The notes under the pieces are model-generated. The model was not told the origin of the DNA. It saw only the letters and a program-made list of their open reading frames with translations, and did no database searches. 64,000 nucleotides of DNA, from assembly GCF_026151205.1 (NCBI RefSeq), contig NC_087077.1:11134983-11198982 (forward strand). The letters are read 5' to 3'. Position 1 is the stretch's first letter. Every line of letters begins with the position of its first letter. The position numbers were made by a program, and so were the translations under genes. Below, piece after piece: positions 58,101 to 64,000 of this stretch. This DNA comes from Bolinopsis microptera. Lineage: Eukaryota; Ctenophora; Tentaculata; Lobata; Bolinopsidae.

Positions 58101-59210
58101 CTGCTAAAGCATTAACTCCACAGCATTTTACGATATTGTTAGCAGTCAATACATGCGCGCAAACGCGCATGCGGCTAGTCTAATCGAATTTCTGACGTAC
58201 GACGACGAAAAAATCAGTTTGAGCCCTTTTTCTAGATCTTTCCTTTTGTGACGGCTCACGAATGAACTTACACATGACACCATACGTAACCGCGTTACGC
58301 GTTACGTGGTAACGTTATCGCGTGAAAAAGCTAAACCACTCTGCGCTGTGGAGCCGAGATGACTCAGTCACGGGACCAAGCGTCACATTGCATTGCGATG
58401 TTAAAGCTGCTGAAACGTTGCCAATTCGATGACGCTAAACGCCACAATGTGATGACCCTGTGTTTTTGACTAACATCAAATATCTTTCAGGTACTGAAAC
58501 ACAAGTGTACGTAGGACTGTCAATATACTTCGTAAGTTAATATGAATTGATATCAGATTACTCTGCCACAATTTTTCAAATGTCTCAATTTGACTGCTGG
58601 CTTGCGAAACGTCTGTAGACTGTACTTAAGTCGAAAATTTGTATTTTATCAAAATATATAACTAAAATCCTGTCATTTTCAGTTTGGAGAACTCGGTAAC
58701 CTGTCCACTCACTTGGCATTCAAGAACATGCGCCCGGCTGGAAGCAAGGTCCGAGTTATCCCCAAGCCGAATGGAAACCCATTTTGTGCTTTGTTTAACC
58801 TAGTATCCTGCCCTAATTATACTTATGAGGTTCTAAGTTGGGTCGGATATGCTGTGATGACTCAAACCTTCTTCTGTGAGTATTATAACCCAGGCATTTT
58901 TATTTTTACTTTATTTCCTGAGGATTGTCATTCTGGTTTTAAAACTGAATTTGGGTAGAAAACAAAATTATACTCTAATTTGTAGCTCAAATACGAAAAT
59001 ATCTTACAAATAAATAATGAATTCTAATAGATATTTCTTCTTTTAATGTAGTACACAATTCTGACAATTTTTTGTTCTTCAGCTGGTTTATTCGCACTGG
59101 TGGGTGGCGCTCAAATGTTGCAGTGGGCCCTTGGAAAACACCGCAACTACAAGAAAGAGTTCAAAGATTATCCCAAGAACAGAAAAGCTATGATTCCATT
59201 CATTATGTGA
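55139..59210 (+). CDS. TECR: Very-long-chain trans-2-enoyl-CoA reductase
   Basis: Exons 55139-55144 (tentative), 55454-55553, 55766-55894, 56388-56526, 56742-56864, 57796-57851, 58491-58531, 58683-58875 and 59083-59210 join in phase to 304 residues, close to the usual 308 of animal TECR. The enzyme performs the last, NADPH-dependent step of each very-long-chain fatty acid elongation cycle in the ER membrane. A ubiquitin-like N-terminal region is followed by the steroid 5-alpha-reductase-type membrane domain. Family landmarks are clear: [77 protein letters not shown] and KEFKDYP. The Tyr-containing NYTYE region corresponds to that reported essential in the yeast homologue. Exon 1 encodes only Met-Lys and would use a GC donor (AAG/GCAAGT); it fits phase and length but is the least certain part. 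Confidence 0.95.
57416..57724 (+). other. 102-codon open frame inside a TECR intron
   Basis: A plus-strand open frame lies wholly in the intron between the exons ending 56864 and starting 57796. The translation is of protein-like composition but matches no family I know. It could be a nested small gene, a mobile-element fossil or chance. No start context or splice signals support it. Confidence 0.15.
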
Positions 59211-59590
59211 AAAACTTGCAGATGTATGTTGGATAACTGTGACTAGGATAGTCTGAAAATATTATCCGGCGTTTTGATTTTTACTTTGTCATCCTTTAGT
59301 TTAAATCTTTATTTGTGCGTAAATCGCTGAGCGATTGCAGCATGTAATGTGATCCTTTTACGTTTACATAAGGGCGGCAAAGTTTATATATATATATATA
59401 TATAAATACTTTAAGGAGCGGTATATCTTGTGTTTTGTTATTTTTCTTGATTTGTTAATTGTGTTTCAGATGAAATTAGAGTAAAGCATTTTTTATTGTC
59501 ATAGTTAAATAGACTCTGTTCTGGTTAACTGGCAAGGATCAAAATTGTTCATCTGGTGATTCAATCACGTGATAGAGTTCCTTCGTCTTC
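59211..59590. other. Convergent 3' UTRs of TECR and TPGS1
   Basis: Only 380 bp separate the two stop codons, so both 3' UTRs must end or overlap here. A TA-dinucleotide run lies at 59386-59404. No canonical AATAAA is evident in the TECR direction on a quick reading. Confidence 0.6.
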
Positions 59591-61770
59591 TCAGGGAGGA
59601 GTCTGCAACATATCCACATAAGTATCCAAGGCACTGATTACAAATTCCTCACTACTGATAAATTGTTGTCCGTAGTTGTTTGCGGAGGAGATAGCACGTG
59701 CGATAAGAGACGATGAAAGTTCGTATTTGTTGGATGATTCAGTGTGTTCGGCGAGCAGTTGGAACAGAGCCTCGCAAACCCCTCTGTCGCACACCGAGCC
59801 TAGTTCCCTGAAGTTAAAGTTTACTTTTACTGTTCTATGCCAAACATGTGACAGTTTAAGTGCATCTGTTAAAACATATTCAGTACCTGTTCAAGCTCGA
59901 CAGTATAATTGATAACATGTAATCACGTCGTCGTAATGGGGATAATAAACAGGCATTGCAAACACTACAATGGCACTGACACACACACCTGTACAGAAGT
60001 TCTGAGTGTTTCTTGTAATCATGACACACTAAACAAGTTAGAACGTTGTTGTAGAACAGTTGGTGAGGTACAGCGTCTAGCTCCTTGCAATCTGTAGATA
60101 TATCTGGTAAATGTGGAGCTACAGTGTAGCTGCTACACCCTGCTGGGGAGGTGGTACACGTTTTGCTGTAAACGTGGTTTTAACTATTATCACTGACCGT
60201 TGATACAATGGTAGGATTGCGCTTCCAACTACGAGATGGGCCAGTTTAAACCATAAATGGGATTTGTACATAATATAATATTATTAGAAAATAATTAAAA
60301 TGTTGAACAGCAAACACTCACTCAGCTTCTCAAGGAGTCGTTCTGCAATTATTGGAGGTAGACCATTGCATAAACCTTTCAGCAGTTCGTTATGAAGCTT
60401 ACCAGTCAAACCTGTAATAAAGATGAGTGGTTATGTCCAGTTTTAAACTCTCATTGATTAAGGGGTACATTCTTTTCTATGATTTTCCATCAGATTTGTT
60501 AAAACCTTAGCTTTTTTGCAGAGGTTTTCACATTTTGGCACTGAACAAGTCCCGGAAATGAACATACCTTTGTCTCGAAGTATTTTGTAAGCGCTGATAA
60601 CGTTATCTGAGAAAGCTGGTCTGGAGTGATGTGTCAAACAAACCAGCCTTTGAGCTCTAACGATTACACTTACCTGAAATCATGATTTGATAACAGATAT
60701 GAACACGACGGCACGTACTTTACGTACAACGTTTTTTAACTGCATGCAGGGCATGCACAAGCCGCCGGCCGCGCGCGCGTGATAAACTAGCTGCTGAAAT
60801 ACACAATAATCAGTGTGGCGACTGCCATAATCAACATATCTTATTTGGACTGGCAGTTGCACTGGCAATTCTATCACACAGCGTGCTTGTTGACGTCTGT
60901 TTGTCACGTTAGTTGATACCATACACTTGAATGTATGTTGTATGTGACAGTGCTTATATGATCTATCATAAACATCCCGCCAAAATAAACAAAACATTGT
61001 GACTGTTACGTTCTGTAAACTGTTAATGAAATTAATCCAACTTGGTCCTTCGACATCTCTTCTAAATCAAATCACCTACTCAATTTTGATTTTAGTACAT
61101 TAAATTTAATTATGATATTCTTGTGGGTGTAATGGTTAAACATATCAAGTTTCAGGACAACAGTAAACCACAAGGATAAACACCAAACAGTGAGTCAATC
61201 CAAAGCACCAAGTCACGTTTTTGTTCAGCACTAAATCGATAAAATAATTCAATAACATCGTAATGTTCACACTTCACTTACTTCTTCTACAAGTGAACCG
61301 AAGTGTTGGCTCAAGAATGCTATCGGATCTTTGGGACGATTCTCCACCAGTAACGATATAACCTGAAATCGTAATTAACTTTAACTAGCATTACACAGTT
61401 ACATAGCGTAACATAGCGTTACAAAGTAACATAATTGTACTCAGAATCAGAAAGCGTTACATTAGATGAAATACATATCGTGTCAAAGAGTGTGATCCGG
61501 AAACGAATCGTTAACTGATAAATTCAATCACCATTAAATTACCGGTTGCGTATACGAGAGGCTGCAGATACATGGGATTGGGATCACGTGAACCATTCTA
61601 TACCGGGTTTATTTTCTTCTATACTATGCAATCGCTTCGCCTCAGAGGCCTGTGTGTACTGGTTTAACTGTACTCACATCTCTCATAGCGTTGTTCACAC
61701 CAGACTTTTCGAAATACTCTTCTGGATCTGAGATCTTCTCAATAGTACTTTTCTCCTTTTTGTTCATCAT
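59591..61770 (-). CDS. TPGS1: Tubulin polyglutamylase complex subunit 1
   Basis: Exons 61678-61770, 61282-61362, 60568-60673, 60322-60411, 59989-60091 and 59591-59807 join in phase to 229 residues. TPGS1 is a non-catalytic subunit of the complex, with TTLL1 as ligase, that adds glutamate chains to tubulin tails in cilia, flagella and neurons. Landmarks shared with animal TPGS1: an N-terminal RII-alpha-like segment (residues about 30-58; VENRPKDPIAFLSQHF), LTHHSRPAFSDNVISAYKIL, the LLEKLNCKELDAVP region, NVLTCLVCHDY, EALFQLLAEH and a C-terminal SSEEFVISAL. It is shorter than the roughly 290-residue human protein, mainly because extended N-terminal and linker regions are absent. A GT in CTGAGTGA at 60322 is used; phase excludes the alternatives. 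It is convergent with TECR. Confidence 0.93.
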
Positions 61771-62755
61771 CCTGTACAACCTTCCTTGTAAGTTATCTAC
61801 AACTCAAACTACAAACCAATTCCTGTATATGGTCAGTATTAGTTATAATGGAGATAGAGGGAGGGTTCATTATTCCACAGATATGGGTAAATATTACAAA
61901 ACCTTGCTTATTAGATTATTGTATTGGATGTTTTTAATTAATTACGTATTTGATGTGGTGTGTGTGTGTATAGGTGTGTAAAGTATTTTGTAATGTATTG
62001 TACCCGCTTGACGGGTATTGCGGTTGCATACACAATAGTGACTTTAATATAACTCAACCGTACGGTTACAATAACTTATTGAACTTGATCAGAAGTAAAA
62101 CTCATTATTAACCTAATTAAAATACTTCTCCGCACTATTTAATTGGGTAAATAATGTCATGATGACAAAAAGTAATCAAAATGCATCATCAAATCTTCAA
62201 TATTCATTAATTTATAAAACAGTAAAAGTTCGTCTAAAAATCAAGTTAGAATACCATAAAAATAGCACGCTGGCAAATTTAGTATTGATCATTCTTTGAA
62301 CATGTACTATCAGAATATTGTTAACAAAATCACGCATAAAATCATAATTCACTCAAACTTAAAAAGTCAATAATAATTTTTCACGAAGCAATTAAGATCA
62401 AACAAAATCATCGGTAAAAAATGAAGAATACATCACAAAAAATTAAAGCAAAATACTGGTATATATTTCAATATTGAGTAATGAGCAAAATGAAGATTAG
62501 TTCATTGGACAGTTCTGTAGCCTAGTTGTACATAATACATATTATGTAGTTAATAAATCACACAAATCAGACACCCGTATTAAAAAACATATCGTATACC
62601 GGTATGTTTATTACCGGTATACTATATATGTGTTTTTTTCAATGTATACACTACACAGTATACATAAAACATGCATCTTATTTCCCGCAGTTTTTTGTTC
62701 AATTTTCACATATCCATGGCCCAGCCATTCCGGTAAATCTGGTTCAGTTTCAATG
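61771..62755. other. Intergenic: TPGS1 promoter side and PCYT1 3' UTR
   Basis: AT-rich DNA without exons. The left part is upstream of the TPGS1 start; the right part must hold the 3' UTR of PCYT1. A short ACCGGTAT/ATACCGGT pair at about 62597-62621 forms a small hairpin. Confidence 0.5.
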
Positions 62756-63889
62756 TTAATCTTCCGCCTTTTGTTTCTTGCTTTTACTTTCAGTTCCATC
62801 TTCCTCATCCTCTTGATCACTCACATCTGAGGCAACTGGGGAGTTTTGGAGCGAGTTTTGGGGCGAGATGAAGTCCACTATTCTGTGACTCTGAAACAGA
62901 TGAGAAGTTAGAGTGCGTTCTGTGCAGAGTGCGTTCTATACAGAGTGCGTTCTATGCAGAATGTATGATTGCATGTGCTATAATTGAGATTGCAAAATTA
63001 TTGTAACGACAATGGACATTGGGCTAGGTAAAGTTCAGGTTAGGGCAACGTCAAAATTAAGGCTTAATATCAAAGCATATATCGAAATGTCATTATATGA
63101 AATTTCAGGGGCTCAAAATATGTTATACAACTTCGTTCAGCATCTTTTCTATAATAACTCTAGTAGCATGATAGTCGACATGATTTAAATCACTATTTAT
63201 CTGAGTTATGGTCCGAAAGAGGATAAATTATATAATCACATCAAAAATATGAGGTGATACTGATTCGATGACATCATGAAAATTGAATAGTAGAATCATA
63301 ATATAAATCGTACGATTCTTTCCCAGAGAGGATAGCAGTTAGTATTACATACAAATTCAACGGATTCGTAGTAGGACTAAGTAAGAACTTAGCAAAATAT
63401 TAAATTACAGCAATCTGAGTACTTACAATGGGCTCGTAGAAATACTCCATAAAATCCGCGATATAACCGTTAATAGCTTTATGAACTCCTTCTACCCTTC
63501 TCCTCACCTCCAACCGCTTCTCCTGTAGAACAGAAAATGATTAAATAAATAAAATAATTATTCGGATTTTAACAACTAATCGAGAATGCAGGATTTAGTT
63601 CTGTAACGGATACTTAAGACTTTTTGCATATTATCTTTACTTTAATATAGAAATCTCGAACTACTGCAAAAGAAGTTTTTTCCTTGTCAGAGTGTCGACC
63701 AAAAATTAAGGAGCACCTTCAGAAATGTAATTCCAAGATCATGGCGGGAGTACCCACGTTCCAGATTCCTCTGGAGATATTTGTCATACTCAGCAATAAT
63801 CCGAGTAATGTAGTCGGACGTTGAGACTGAGTTTGTTCTGATAACCGGCAGAAACATACCTGGTATTTCAAAGAGTTTAACTTTCAACT
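62756..63889 (-). CDS. PCYT1: Choline-phosphate cytidylyltransferase, 3' end (partial)
   Basis: Three exons, 63717-63889, 63427-63522 and 62756-62890, join in phase and supply the last 133 or so residues; upstream exons lie beyond the window. The enzyme makes CDP-choline from CTP and phosphocholine, the rate-limiting step of phosphatidylcholine synthesis, at nuclear and ER membranes. The first exon holds the end of the catalytic domain: PGMF, then RTNSVSTSDYITRI, equivalent to the RTEGISTS CTP-binding signature, then YLQRNLERGY. The second is the start of the amphipathic membrane-binding region, which is some 30 residues shorter than in vertebrates because the repeated helix section is missing. 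The third carries RIVDFISPQNSLQNSP, matching the start of the Ser/Pro phosphorylation region, and a short acidic and Lys-rich tail ending KKQKAED. The donor at 63716 (AAG/GTGCTC) is weak but phase-correct. Confidence 0.92.
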
Positions 63890-64000
63890 CTGATAAGAGT
63901 GGTTAAATGGTCGTCAGACTGGAAAGTTAAGCGATAACCATAACTTTGTAATTATAATACAAAATTTGTATTGTGTTTAAATTTGATCAAACTTGAAATA
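63890..64000. other. Intron of PCYT1 at window edge
   Basis: This should be intron upstream of the exon at 63717-63889. No coding sequence seen. Confidence 0.7.

Noticed and set aside
59780-60340. Direct splice from 60319 (GA/GTGTTT) to 59807 in TPGS1
   Set aside because: An intermediate exon at 59989-60091 has proper splice sites, fits phase and matches TPGS1 (NVLTCLVCHDY), so the direct join is not needed.

Overview
The window is nuclear DNA of an animal, most likely an invertebrate. The evidence is AT-rich sequence, many short coding exons split by GT-AG introns (a few look like GC-AG), TTAGGG-type interstitial telomeric repeats, a non-LTR retrotransposon with an intact reverse-transcriptase core, several DNA-transposon remnants with target-site duplications, and large minisatellites. 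The species cannot be named from the sequence. Most real exons are short, so genes were assembled by hand from splice sites, reading-frame phase and protein similarity to families I know.

Layout. 1-5035: AT-rich, no supported gene. 5036-30163 (minus): an 11-exon C2H2 zinc-finger gene predicting about 460 residues with five fingers near the C terminus; every exon junction keeps phase. Its introns hold a 58-bp minisatellite (17.6-19.0 kb), a 3.66-kb foldback-like DNA element with a polypurine core (22.5-26.2 kb) and a 2-kb field of recurring TTTGTCACA motifs (26.2-28.1 kb). 30.4-39.3 kb: mobile and structural DNA. It includes a telomeric palindrome beside a 14-bp minisatellite inside an 18-bp inverted repeat, a hAT-like MITE, a perfect 149-bp inverted repeat, LINE tails and GC-rich repeats. 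39.35-42.1 kb: a 5'-truncated, frameshifted LINE. 42.9-43.3 kb: a small two-exon membrane-protein gene. 44.4-49.7 kb: three gene pieces sharing an L-x3-L-x-D-L-G-x3-M-x3-L motif, which look like a local tandem family I do not recognise. 49.6-52.9 kb: two large copies of a 30-bp/26-bp minisatellite complex grown from the 3' end of that cluster. 47.6-48.3 and 53.1-53.9 kb: a duplicated non-coding block. 55.1-59.2 kb (plus): TECR, the trans-2-enoyl-CoA reductase of very-long-chain fatty acid elongation. 59.6-61.8 kb (minus): TPGS1, a tubulin polyglutamylase complex subunit, convergent with TECR. 62.8-63.9 kb (minus): the 3' end of choline-phosphate cytidylyltransferase (PCYT1), which continues past the window edge.

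TECR and PCYT1 both work in lipid synthesis at ER/nuclear membranes, but TPGS1 lies between them and nothing suggests shared regulation; they are independent housekeeping genes. The features most likely to be undescribed are the LxDLG tandem family with its array-forming 3' end, the foldback element with the purine core, and the telomere-plus-minisatellite element.
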